Source: Dyella marensis (GTDB lineage: Bacteria; Pseudomonadota; Gammaproteobacteria; Xanthomonadales; Rhodanobacteraceae). From it: a DNA stretch of 33,938 bases. Positions within the stretch are counted from its first letter, which is position 1; every line of letters starts with the position of its first letter. The DNA lies in the NCBI RefSeq assembly GCF_900112865.1, contig NZ_FONH01000031.1, positions 1-33,938 of the forward strand. Direction: 5' to 3'. This document shows positions 9,555 to 19,172 of this stretch, piece by piece. The notes under the pieces were generated by a model, which was not told the DNA's origin, ran no database searches, and saw only the letters and a list, made by a program, of their open reading frames with translations. A program made the position numbers and the translations under genes.

Positions 9555-12500
9555 TTAGAAGTCGTAGCGCGCGGTGATGCGGAAGTAGCGCGGGTCGGAC
9601 ACGTTCAGCTCACGCAGGTACAGCTGGTTCGGCGTGTTGCGTGCGCTGGTCTCGTAGCGATAGTTGTAGGCCGTGGCCACCTGGCGGTTCAGCACGTTGA
9701 TCACGTCCAGCTGCAGCGTCAGGTCCTTCAGCCAGGCCGGCTGGTAGGCCACGTTGAGGTTCAGCTGGTAGGTCCACGGGGCCGAGCCGTGCGAGCCGCG
9801 GGGCGAGAAGGCGTAGTCGGACGCCGCCGGCTTGTAGCCGGTGCTGCCCGGCGCCGTGCCCGAACCGGACAGGCCGCAGAACCAGTAGGCCGCGCCGCTG
9901 TACAGGCCCTTGTCGGCCGTCGGGTAGTGGCTGGTGCAGTTCTTCGGACGGCCCGAGGCGGCGATCAGCGACGCGCCGAAACGCCATTCCTCGGTGGCCT
10001 GGAAGTAGCCGAACGCCTTGATCTGGTGCTTGCGGTTGTTCGGCAGCAGGCCGTTGGAGCCGACCATCAGCTGCGGCAGGTCCCAGTCCTGGGTGGTCGA
10101 CACGTCGGCCTGGCCGCCGTTGCCGGTATCCAGGTCGGAGGCCAGCTGGCCTTCGGTGTTGCCGTAGTTGCGCGAGAACGTGTAGTCGACGCGGCCGTAC
10201 CACTTGTCGGCGAACGGATGTTCCAGGAACAGGTCCAGCGCGTAGTACTTGCGCTTCAGCTCCGGCAGGCCCAGCTGCTCGCGGGTGTAGGTGACGGACT
10301 TGAAGCTGCCGTCGGCCTGTTCCTGCAGGAAGGTGTTGGTGGTGCCCGGGTTGAACAGGAAGCAGGAGCCGCCCAGCGCCGGGGCGCAGGTGTCGTCGAT
10401 CGCGCTGCGCAGCTTGCGGTAGGTCAGCTTGGCGCCCCAGTTATAGGTCGGGCTGATCTGCTGCTCCAGGCCGGCGATGTACTCGTCCTGGTAATGCGAC
10501 TTCAGGCCCTTGGCCGCCACAGTGCGCGGATCCGGCGCCTCGCCGCATTCCAGGTTGCTGGAGATGGCATTGGTGTTGCCGCAGGCATAGCCCTTGCTGC
10601 GATCCACCGCGACCGGGGTGAGGCCGGTCGGCGCGCCGGTCTTGGCATCGACGCCGGTGTAGGTGAAGTACTCGTTGGTGATCAGCGAGCCGGAGGCGCC
10701 GCGCACCGCGACGTTGTTCGGCATCGCCAGGTGGTAGCGACCGGCGTTGGCGAACAGCTTCAGCGAGGAATCGCCGAACACGTCCCAGGCCGCACCGATG
10801 CGCGGGGCCAGCTGGTGGCGCTGGCGGGCGTAGGGCTTGCCGTCGCCGTTGTAGTTGGAGAACTGCTCGTTGCGCAGGCCCAGCGAGAGCAGCCAGCGGT
10901 CGGTGATCTGCCAGCGGTCTTCGATGAACTGCGCCTGCTGCTCGGTCTTCACCTTCGCGTTCTGCGTGTTGTAGGCGCGCGAGACGAAGTAGCCCTGGGC
11001 ACCGAGGCCGCCGGCCGAGGCGGGCGAGGCCACGCCATGGCTGGCGTCGATGCCGATGTTCGGGTCGGTCTGCCAGCCGTACACCCAGGCGTAGCCGCCG
11101 GGATAGGCCGAACCGGTGAGCGACTCGGCCGTCTGCGCGTCGTAACCGGCACGCAGGGTGTGATCGCCGAGGCGGTACTCGACGTCCAGGCGCCAGCCGT
11201 GGGTCTTGTCGTTGGCGCCCGGGATCAGCAGCGAGGACACCGCGCCCTGCTGGCAGGCGCCGTAGGTCAGGCCCGGGGCCTGCACGGTCGCCGAGGAGGA
11301 GATGTACGGACAGCTCGGGTCATAGCCGAACGGCTGCTGCAGATGTTCGAGGTTCTGCTTGCCGACCAGCGCCGACACGGTCAGGTCGTCGGTGATGTAG
11401 CTGGTGTACTTGGCGATGTACAGACGGCTGCTGTCCTTCTGGTGCACACCGCCGTTCTTGACCTCGCCGTGCGAGTAGTCGTTGTAGTTGAAGGCGTAGC
11501 GGCTGGAGTCATAGACGATGTTGTCCTGGACGCCAGTGAACTCCAGGATGTTGCTGTCCGTGATGTTCCAGTCGATCTTCGCGGTCCAGCGCGGCATCTT
11601 GTAGGTGTAGTCGTTCCAACCGGTCTTGGCGGTGGAGCTGGACGAGTTGGAGAACGACGCGACGGACGTGCCGTCCTGCTTGGTCATCTCGCCGTCGACG
11701 TAGAAGAACAGCTTGTCCTTGATCAGCGGGCCGCTGGCATAGGCGCCATAGGTGTTATAGGAGTACTGGTTCTTGTTGCGGTACCAGTACAGAGAGCCGT
11801 CGGTGTGCAGCGCGGTATTCGGGCCGTAGTAGCCGGTGTTCGGGAAGTAGTTGTTGCGCGGATTGGCGCGCAGCGCTTCCGGGCGCAGGATGGCGTAGAC
11901 GCCGCCCTTCCACTGGTTGGAGCCGCGCTTGGTGACGATGTTGATCACGCCGCCGGTGGAACGGCCGAACTCGGCGCCGTAGCCGCCGGTGAGCACCTGC
12001 TCCTGGTCGATCGCGTCGAACGGCAGGGTGGTGGCGCCCAGCGACTGCAGCGGGTTGGTCACGGCATAGCCGTTGATGTAGTACGCGTTCTCCGACGAAG
12101 CCGCGCCGCCGAAGCTCGGGATATTGCCGAAGCCGGTGGTGCTGTAGCTGGAGTTCTCCACCACGCCCGGCGCGAGCAGGGCGGCGGCGCCGACGCTGCG
12201 CGCGATCGGCAGCTTGTTGAGCTGCTCGGAGGTGAGCACGGTGCGCGTGTCGACCGAGGACACGTCGATCGCCGGCAGCGCGGAGGCCACCACCGAGACG
12301 CCCTCGAGGTTCTTCGCGTCATTGCCTGCGACGGCCGCGCCGAAGGACACCTCGGTACCGCTGGAGATCGCCACCACGATGTTGTCGCGGGTGCTGACGG
12401 CGCTGCCGTTGTTCTGCAGCGTCACCTTGTACTTGCCCACCGGCAGGGTGGAGAAGCGATAGCGGCCGCTGTCGTCCACGGTGGTGGTGCGGCTGAAGCC

Positions 12501-12677
12501 GGTCTCGGTGTTCTCGATGACGACGGTGCTGCCCTGCTTGGCGGCTACCTGGCCGAAGATCGAGCCGGTGGTATTGGACTGCGCGAGTGCGCCGGTGCTG
12601 GCGAACGCGAGGCCCATGGCGAGCGTCAGCGCGGAATAACGCAGAGAACGCGACGCCTTGAAGGTCGTGATGGTCAT
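9555..12677 (-). CDS. TonB-dependent outer-membrane receptor, Oar-like
   Basis: The 1040-residue protein has a signal peptide that should be cut after Ala32 (STGALA/Q). Residues about 36-115 form a carboxypeptidase-regulatory-like beta domain (GSIFGQVAAKQGSTVVIENTE). A plug domain follows (about 145-250, with the phrase GGYGAEFGRSTGGVINIVTKRG), then a long beta barrel ending in an aromatic residue (ARYDF), the usual signal for outer-membrane assembly. Such receptors import large substrates with energy from TonB; the substrate cannot be named. GGGGGAG lies 9 nt before the ATG. The gene is monocistronic, with its own terminator and a leader of about 180 nt. Confidence 0.93.
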   Translation of the reverse strand: MTITTFKASRSLRYSALTLAMGLAFASTGALAQSNTTGSIFGQVAAKQGSTVVIENTETGFSRTTTVDDSGRYRFSTLPVGKYKVTLQNNGSAVSTRDNIVVAISSGTEVSFGAAVAGNDAKNLEGVSVVASALPAIDVSSVDTRTVLTSEQLNKLPIARSVGAAALLAPGVVENSSYSTTGFGNIPSFGGAASSENAYYINGYAVTNPLQSLGATTLPFDAIDQEQVLTGGYGAEFGRSTGGVINIVTKRGSNQWKGGVYAILRPEALRANPRNNYFPNTGYYGPNTALHTDGSLYWYRNKNQYSYNTYGAYASGPLIKDKLFFYVDGEMTKQDGTSVASFSNSSSSTAKTGWNDYTYKMPRWTAKIDWNITDSNILEFTGVQDNIVYDSSRYAFNYNDYSHGEVKNGGVHQKDSSRLYIAKYTSYITDDLTVSALVGKQNLEHLQQPFGYDPSCPYISSSATVQAPGLTYGACQQGAVSSLLIPGANDKTHGWRLDVEYRLGDHTLRAGYDAQTAESLTGSAYPGGYAWVYGWQTDPNIGIDASHGVASPASAGGLGAQGYFVSRAYNTQNAKVKTEQQAQFIEDRWQITDRWLLSLGLRNEQFSNYNGDGKPYARQRHQLAPRIGAAWDVFGDSSLKLFANAGRYHLAMPNNVAVRGASGSLITNEYFTYTGVDAKTGAPTGLTPVAVDRSKGYACGNTNAISSNLECGEAPDPRTVAAKGLKSHYQDEYIAGLEQQISPTYNWGAKLTYRKLRSAIDDTCAPALGGSCFLFNPGTTNTFLQEQADGSFKSVTYTREQLGLPELKRKYYALDLFLEHPFADKWYGRVDYTFSRNYGNTEGQLASDLDTGNGGQADVSTTQDWDLPQLMVGSNGLLPNNRKHQIKAFGYFQATEEWRFGASLIAASGRPKNCTSHYPTADKGLYSGAAYWFCGLSGSGTAPGSTGYKPAASDYAFSPRGSHGSAPWTYQLNLNVAYQPAWLKDLTLQLDVINVLNRQVATAYNYRYETSARNTPNQLYLRELNVSDPRYFRITARYDF

Positions 12678-12856
12678 TACAACAGACTCCCCCAGGAGAA
12701 AGATTCGAAAGGCGCGGCTTGTGGGATGCCGAGCGGTGTAATGAGGGACGCCCCCGGGCGGCGACAGGCCGCAAGAACCTGCTCCGGTTCCTCCCCAGGA
12801 ACCAGAAATGCGCGTCGGGATTGCGTTTTCCCCCTGGCCGGATGACTTCCGGCCTA
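12678..12856 (-). promoter_or_regulatory. Structured 5' leader of the TonB receptor gene
   Basis: The leader holds two perfect hairpins. One is GGCCGG with CCGGCC (12836-12854), which would be the very 5' end of the transcript. The other is GGTTCCT with AGGAACC (12786-12803), with loop GGGG in the RNA. A 5' stem-loop can stabilise an mRNA. The role of the second is unknown; a G4 loop can pair with a C-rich small RNA. Confidence 0.45.
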
Positions 12857-12861
12857 CAGCG

Positions 12862-12891
12862 CTTCTAAGGCAGTTCTTACGAAATCGTCAA
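12862..12891 (-). promoter_or_regulatory. Candidate promoter of the TonB receptor gene
   Basis: On the minus strand TTGACG (12886-12891) and TAGAAG (12862-12867) are 18 bp apart. The predicted start, about 12855, falls exactly at the first base of the hairpin 12836-12854. Another TTGACG lies about 55 bp further upstream with a poorer -10. The rest of the gap up to 13041 is less GC-rich and shows nothing else I can name. Confidence 0.4.
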
Positions 12892-13041
12892 CAGGCTCGT
12901 AACAAAAAACGTCTAGGTATTTTTCACAGTGGTTTCACGTCAACGAGTTACATCGACATGCGGTGCCGCACGGCGGGGCCCGGCGTTCGCTGGAACTTAC
13001 GCCGGGCTTGCTGTCTGCTTGCGCGAATGTGACGGGCAAAG

Positions 13042-13070
13042 AAAAAAGCGGCCCTCGCGGGCCGCTTTTT
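13042..13070. terminator. Bidirectional intrinsic terminator, mainly for hppA
   Basis: GCGGCCC and GGGCCGC form a perfect 7-bp stem with loop TCGC. It has six A on the left and five T on the right, so it can work on both strands. It lies about 40 bp beyond the hppA stop codon. Confidence 0.9.
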
Positions 13071-13110
13071 CGTGCCGATGGATCTATTTAGACGTCTAAA
13101 CGCAGTGGGC

Positions 13111-15162
<2,052 letters not shown>

Positions 15163-15215
15163 CGAAGCCTCCCCATCCCGGTTGTAGTAGCCGCCCCTTG
15201 CGGGCGGGTCCGGCG

Positions 15216-15221
15216 AGTATA
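15216..15221 (-). promoter_or_regulatory. Candidate -10 box of hppA
   Basis: TATACT on the minus strand matches the consensus at five of six positions. No clear -35 is seen. Transcription would start near 15209. The leader then holds a small hairpin CCGCCC/GGGCGG (about 15191-15207). Confidence 0.35.
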
Positions 15222-15276
15222 GGCAGAGGTCGGCGGGGCTTATGTTGTGCGACGCAACGCATGCGCAAGGGCGCAC

Positions 15277-15305
15277 AAAAAAAGGCGGTGTCCGTAGACA
15301 CCGCC
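15277..15305 (-). terminator. Intrinsic terminator of the RcnB-like gene
   Basis: GGCGGTGTC (15284-15292) and GACACCGCC (15297-15305) form a perfect 9-bp stem with loop CGTA. Seven T follow on the minus strand. It lies 35 bp beyond the stop codon. Confidence 0.93.
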
Positions 15306-15339
15306 TTCACTAGGATCCTTCCGCAACTTCGAGCGCCGC

Positions 15340-15795
15340 TTAGTTGAGCACCATGTCCAGGATGATGCCGGTGCCCACGGCGACCAGCAGGTAGCCACCG
15401 TCATCGCGCACCCAGTGGTAGCCGTACGGCGGCGGGCGCAGGCGGTAGTAGCGGTAGTCGTTCACCACATAGACCGGGCCGTAGTAGCGCTCGCCGCGCG
15501 CCCAGCGATGGTGCGGACGGTAGCCGCCGCCGTAGTAGCGGCGATCGTCGTGCCAGCCGCGGTCCGGGCCGCGCCAGTGATCGTGGCGGTCCCAGTCGCG
15601 GCGGCCCCAGTCACGATGGTCGCGGCGGTCCCAGTCGCGATGATCCCGGCCGCCGTCGTAGTGCCCATGGCGGTCGCCGCCGCGGTCGTGTCCGCGGCCA
15701 TGGTCGTTGTCGGCCAGCGCGACATTGCTGCCGGCCAGCAGCAGGCCGAGGGTGAGGAAGAGTTTGCCGAGGAACTGAGTGCTTCGGGTCTTCAT
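15340..15795 (-). CDS. RcnB-family periplasmic protein, His/Asp/Arg-rich
   Basis: The 151-residue protein starts with a signal peptide (LFLTLGLLLAGSNVALA). Residues about 29-85 are low complexity, with many His, Asp, Arg and Trp and a repeating RDHRDW/RRDWDRHD pattern. The C-terminal part (YRYYRLRPPPYGYHWVRDDGGYLLVAVGTGIIL) is the RcnB signature. In E. coli RcnB is a periplasmic factor linked to nickel/cobalt homeostasis. The His/Asp-rich segment could bind metal, but this is inference. GGAGGAG lies 5 nt before the ATG. No metal efflux gene is adjacent. Confidence 0.85.
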   Translation of the reverse strand: MKTRSTQFLGKLFLTLGLLLAGSNVALADNDHGRGHDRGGDRHGHYDGGRDHRDWDRRDHRDWGRRDWDRHDHWRGPDRGWHDDRRYYGGGYRPHHRWARGERYYGPVYVVNDYRYYRLRPPPYGYHWVRDDGGYLLVAVGTGIILDMVLN

Positions 15796-16099
15796 ATGCG
15801 CTCCTCCGACGAAGAGTCGTCGTTGGAAAGATCGTAGAAAGCTACGTCTGAACGATGAGGCCTATCCGTCACATCGTCTTCATCTGGTGGTCAGCCCCGA
15901 GTGGCACGCGAAGGTGCCTTCGGTTCGGACAAAAGTTGCTGATTTAAATACGTTTTCGTCGCCGCGATGATGGCGCAGACGGCGGTCCCGAAATCGATGG
16001 AGGCCAGGCGGCAGCGGGCGCGCGAAGCGTGACGCGGCTCGCGGGTCCTTGCCGAAAGGTGTAGAGGCGCTCGCAGGACCTTGTGGCAAGCTGGTTTCC
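15796..16099. other. Intergenic region between divergent genes
   Basis: No gene is seen. Hairpin CGACG/CGTCG (15807-15822) abuts the ribosome site of the RcnB-like gene. Hairpin CGTAG/CTACG (15833-15846) lies just upstream of it. A CGAAGG/CCTTCG inverted repeat occurs at about 15909-15922. An AT-rich patch with GATTTAAAT at about 15940 is the likeliest promoter area, but I cannot place -35 and -10 boxes with confidence. Confidence 0.5.
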
Positions 16100-16615
16100 A
16101 TGAGGCGGACAGCGACGAGGCTTGCGCGTGGATCGAGGGGATGGCTGGCGCTGTCCTGCCTGCTGCTGCCGCTCGCGGCGCAGGCGCTGCCGCCGCCCGA
16201 GCGCCTGGAATGGCACGGCCGCACCTATGAGCTGAAAAGCGACCCGCTGGCCCAGCGCTACGCCGGGCGCGAGCGGCCGCGCTTCATGCCGGCGCCGCTG
16301 CGCGCGGCGAGCGACGACGAGCGCGGCTACAGCGGTCGCTGGCGCCTGGAGGACGACCGCCTCTACCTGGTGGATATCGATACCTGGCTTTGCCTCGACG
16401 CCGCCGTCTATGTCGGCGAATGCCATCGCGCCACGCTGCCGGAGCTGTTCGGCGTGGCGCCCGGCAAGCCGGTGTTCGCCGAGTGGTACAGCGGCGAGCT
16501 GGTGCTGCCGGACGCGCTGTCGTCCCGCGCCAGCGAGCCGGCCATCCGCATCACCTTGAAGGCAGGCCGAGTGACACGTATCGAAAGGGTCGACCCGGCG
16601 GGCAGGGATCGCTGA
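16100..16615 (+). CDS. Secreted protein of unknown function
   Basis: The 171-residue protein has a signal peptide, probably cut after AQA (about residue 32). The mature part has the phrases RLEWHGRTYELKSDPL and RWRLEDDRLYLVDIDTWLCLDA, suggesting a small beta-rich domain, and two Cys that could form a disulfide. I recognise no family. An alternative TTG start at 16049 would precede the signal peptide and is rejected. No strong ribosome site is seen. The stop codon directly touches the GTG start of the next gene, so the two are probably one operon. Confidence 0.65.
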   Translation: MRRTATRLARGSRGWLALSCLLLPLAAQALPPPERLEWHGRTYELKSDPLAQRYAGRERPRFMPAPLRAASDDERGYSGRWRLEDDRLYLVDIDTWLCLDAAVYVGECHRATLPELFGVAPGKPVFAEWYSGELVLPDALSSRASEPAIRITLKAGRVTRIERVDPAGRDR

Positions 16616-17386
16616 GTGTTCTGGCGCACGATCGGCGCAATGGCTGCGCTGGCCCTGCTGTTCTACGTGGCGTCCGCGGCCGTGCTGTACTTCAATCAGC
16701 GCGGCATGCTCTACCACCCCGAGTTCAGCTGGCGCGTGGCGCATGCGCCGGATATCGCGCTGGTCAACGCAGGCGTCACCCTGCGCGGCTGGGTGGTGAA
16801 TCCCGGCAGGCCGCGCGCGCTGCTGTATTTCGGCGGCAACGGCGAGCGCGTCGAGGATGCGCGCGAGTCACTGGCGCAGTGGTTTCCCGGACGCACGATC
16901 TACTTGTTGCCCTATCGCGGCTATGCCGCCAGTGAAGGCGAGCCCACCGAGCGTGCCCTGGTCGCCGATGCGCTGGCCTGGTTCGACCGCGTGGCGAAGG
17001 ATCACCAGTCCGTTGCCGTGCTGGGACGCAGCCTGGGCAGCGGCGTGGCAGTGCAGCTGGCGGCGCGGCGGCCGGTCGAGCGGCTGGCGCTGGTGACGCC
17101 GTTCGACAGCCTGGTGCGCGTCGCGCAAGGCTTCTATCCCTGGTTTCCGATCGACTGGATGGCGCGCGACCGCTTCGATTCGTGGCGCTACGCGCCGCAG
17201 GTGCATTGCCCGGTGCTGATCGTGCGCGCCGGGCAGGATCAGCTGATGCCGGCCGAAAACACCGCGGCGCTGGCCGCCAGCTTCCCCGCGCCGCCGCTGC
17301 AGCAGGTGGTGCCGGAGGCGGGGCATAACGACATCCAGGACTATCTGGAGTATCGCGGCAGTCTCGTGCGCTTTCTTCTTCCCTAG
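16616..17386 (+). CDS. Alpha/beta hydrolase with N-terminal membrane anchor
   Basis: The 256-residue protein begins with one hydrophobic segment (MAALALLFYVASAAVLYF), then a hydrolase fold of the Bem46/ABHD13 type. The nucleophile Ser is in GRSLGSG, the acid Asp in RAGQDQLMP and the base His in EAGHND. The oxyanion-side motif FGGNGE is present. It is likely a periplasm-facing esterase or peptidase with unknown substrate. The GTG start at 16616 follows the previous stop codon with no gap, which points to translational coupling; an ATG at 16640 is an alternative. Confidence 0.82.
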   Translation: MFWRTIGAMAALALLFYVASAAVLYFNQRGMLYHPEFSWRVAHAPDIALVNAGVTLRGWVVNPGRPRALLYFGGNGERVEDARESLAQWFPGRTIYLLPYRGYAASEGEPTERALVADALAWFDRVAKDHQSVAVLGRSLGSGVAVQLAARRPVERLALVTPFDSLVRVAQGFYPWFPIDWMARDRFDSWRYAPQVHCPVLIVRAGQDQLMPAENTAALAASFPAPPLQQVVPEAGHNDIQDYLEYRGSLVRFLLP

Positions 17387-17393
17387 CGTCCGA

Positions 17394-17449
17394 CTCAAGT
17401 CAATTTGATTTGAAGAATCAGCTCAACTCAATTTGATTTAAAGAAGCTG
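17394..17449. repeat. Two tandem 28-bp units
   Basis: Unit one (17394-17421) and unit two (17422-17449) share TCAATTTGATTT and nearly all flanking bases. They differ at a few positions (AAGT/AACT, GAAG/AAAG and the last four bases). The block is AT-rich in a GC-rich setting and lies between two convergent stop codons. Confidence 0.85.
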
Positions 17450-17469
17450 CGCTTTGCGGGCCCGAATAC

Positions 17470-18384
17470 TCAATCCAAATGGACCAACCATTCGCGCAGC
17501 GCCGCGAGCGCCGGATCGTTCTCCGTGGCCAGCGGATACACCAGCTGGTAATCCAGCCCATCCAGCATCGGCCCGAACGGCTGCACCAGCGTGCCGCGCG
17601 CCAGCTCGTCGGCGACCAGGGCCGTGTTGAGCAGCGCCACGCCCTGGCCGGCGATCGCCGCATCGATCGCATGAGTTTCGTCGCTGAAGGTCACGCCGCG
17701 AGCGATGTCGAGCGTGCGCAGGCCCGCCGCGCGCCGCCACGCCGTCCAATCCGGCGGTTCGCGAAAGCTCGGCTGCCACTGGAAATGCAGCAACGGATGG
17801 CGCGCGAGATCCTTGGGCGTGCGCAGCTTCAACGCCGGGCTGCACATCGGCGCGAAATGCGTATGCAGCAGCGGCTCATTGCGCAGGTCGCGATAAGGGC
17901 CCTTGCCGTAGCGGATCGCCGCATCGATCTGCTGCGCGGCGAAATCCACCGGTTGCGTGGACGCATGCAAGCGCAGATCAAGCTCGGGATGACGAGACTG
18001 GAACGCAGCCAGCCGCGGCACCAGCAGGCGCGCGACAAAAGCCGGCGTGGCGGAGACCGTCAGAATACGCCGCCGCTTCGGCCGCAACAGCGGCGCTACC
18101 GCTGCCGCCATCAGGTCGAAGCTTTCGCGCAGCGCGGGAAACAGCAGGCGGCCTTCTGCGGTCAGCACGACCTTGCGCACCTGCCGCTCGAACAACGCCA
18201 CGCCGAGCAGGCGCTCCAACAGGCGAATCTGGTGACTCACCGCGGTGGCGGTGACGGACAGCTCCTCCGCGGCGAGCCGGAAGCTCTGATGCCGCGCGGC
18301 GGCCTCGAAGGCGCGCAGCGCGCCCAGCGGCGGCAGGCGCCGCGCCACGGATGAATTCATTTCATGCATCGGATGAGAAACCAT
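17470..18384 (-). CDS. LysR-family transcriptional regulator (GcvA-like)
   Basis: The protein has 304 residues. Residues about 17-75 form the winged helix-turn-helix (LRAFEAAARHQSFRLAAEELSVTATAVSHQIRLLERLLG). The rest is a periplasmic-binding-protein-like effector domain (SDETHAIDAAIAGQGVALLN). The sequence resembles the GcvA/AmpR branch. It is divergent from the azoreductase gene and probably controls it. Three in-frame ATGs (18384, 18369, 18360) are possible and none has a clear ribosome site, so the start is uncertain. Confidence 0.88.
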   Translation of the reverse strand: MVSHPMHEMNSSVARRLPPLGALRAFEAAARHQSFRLAAEELSVTATAVSHQIRLLERLLGVALFERQVRKVVLTAEGRLLFPALRESFDLMAAAVAPLLRPKRRRILTVSATPAFVARLLVPRLAAFQSRHPELDLRLHASTQPVDFAAQQIDAAIRYGKGPYRDLRNEPLLHTHFAPMCSPALKLRTPKDLARHPLLHFQWQPSFREPPDWTAWRRAAGLRTLDIARGVTFSDETHAIDAAIAGQGVALLNTALVADELARGTLVQPFGPMLDGLDYQLVYPLATENDPALAALREWLVHLD

Positions 18385-18426
18385 CGTTTTTCAGCCGTAT
18401 AAAGGCTCCATAGCATGCGCCTCATT

Positions 18427-18445
18427 CTCCATTACGTGAATGGAG
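18427..18445. promoter_or_regulatory. Inverted repeat, candidate LysR operator
   Basis: CTCCATT and AATGGAG are a perfect 7-bp inverted repeat around ACGTG. It lies in the short gap between the divergent LysR and azoreductase genes, about 20 bp before the azoreductase ATG. TATAAA at 18398-18403 is a possible -10 box for the same gene. Confidence 0.5.
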
Positions 18446-18464
18446 TTCATGCATGAGGACTTCC

Positions 18465-19172
18465 ATGACCACCTTGCTGCACCTCGACGCCAGCGCCCGC
18501 GGCGGCCGTTCCGATCTGCATGCCCATGGCTCGCACACCCGTCGCCTGAGCGCCCGCTTCGCCGCTCGCTGGCGCGCCGCCCGTGCCGGCGACGTCGTGC
18601 GCTACCGCGACCTCGGCCAGCGCCCGCCCGCGCCGGTCGACGGCGACTGGATCCATGCCGCCTTCACGCCGGAACCGGCACGCCTGCCCTGGATGCACCA
18701 GCGCCTGGCTGAAAGCGATGCATTGATCGATGAACTGATCGGCGCCGACCTGATCGTCGCCGGCGTGCCCATGTACAACTTCGGCGTGCCGAGCGGCTTC
18801 AAGGCGTATATCGACAACATCGTGCGCGTGGGCCGCAGCTTCGGCTTCGACCGTGCACGTGCCGGCGAACCGTACTGGCCGTTGCTGGACGAACGGCCGC
18901 GCACGCTGGTGCTGCTGGGTTCGCGCGGCGACTACGGCTACGGCCCGGGTGGCCGCATCGAGGCGATGAACCACGTCGAGCCGGCCGTGCGCACGGCCTT
19001 CGGCTACATCGGCATCACCGACGTGCGCTGTGTCGCGGTGGAATACGACGAGTTCGGCGGCGAGCGCCTGGCCGCCTCGCTGCATGCAGCGGAGGCGGCC
19101 GTCGATGCGCTGGCGGATACGCTGCTGGCCGAACATGCGTTGCGCGCCGGCCAGGCGCCCGTCACGGCTTGA
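18465..19172 (+). CDS. azoR: FMN-dependent NAD(P)H azoreductase/quinone reductase
   Basis: The 235-residue flavodoxin-fold protein of the AcpD/AzoR family reduces quinones and azo bonds with NAD(P)H. The FMN-binding motif GVPMYNFGVPSGFKAYID is intact, as are the N-terminal LLHLDASARG phosphate loop and the GSRGDYGYGP loop. It is longer than the 201-residue E. coli enzyme. The ATG at 18465 has AGGA 5 nt upstream; the in-frame ATG at 18453 overlaps that site and is less likely. The 3' end overlaps the convergent phosphofructokinase gene by 11 bp. Confidence 0.88.
   Translation: MTTLLHLDASARGGRSDLHAHGSHTRRLSARFAARWRAARAGDVVRYRDLGQRPPAPVDGDWIHAAFTPEPARLPWMHQRLAESDALIDELIGADLIVAGVPMYNFGVPSGFKAYIDNIVRVGRSFGFDRARAGEPYWPLLDERPRTLVLLGSRGDYGYGPGGRIEAMNHVEPAVRTAFGYIGITDVRCVAVEYDEFGGERLAASLHAAEAAVDALADTLLAEHALRAGQAPVTA

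Noticed and set aside
9789-12845. Very long plus-strand ORF of about 1000 codons opposite the TonB receptor.
   Set aside because: It is the antisense shadow of a GC-rich gene, rich in Val, Arg, Gly and Ala, with no motif. The same holds for the plus-strand ORFs at 5751-8156 and 13072-15069.
12808-13032. Plus-strand ORF of 74 codons in the receptor's upstream region.
   Set aside because: No ribosome site, no protein-like composition, and it overlaps the receptor's promoter and leader.
15902-15919. TGGCACGCGAAGGTGC on the plus strand, which looks like a second sigma-54 promoter.
   Set aside because: GG and GC are 11 bp apart, not 10, and the -12 element lacks TTGC. Spacing is strict for sigma-54.
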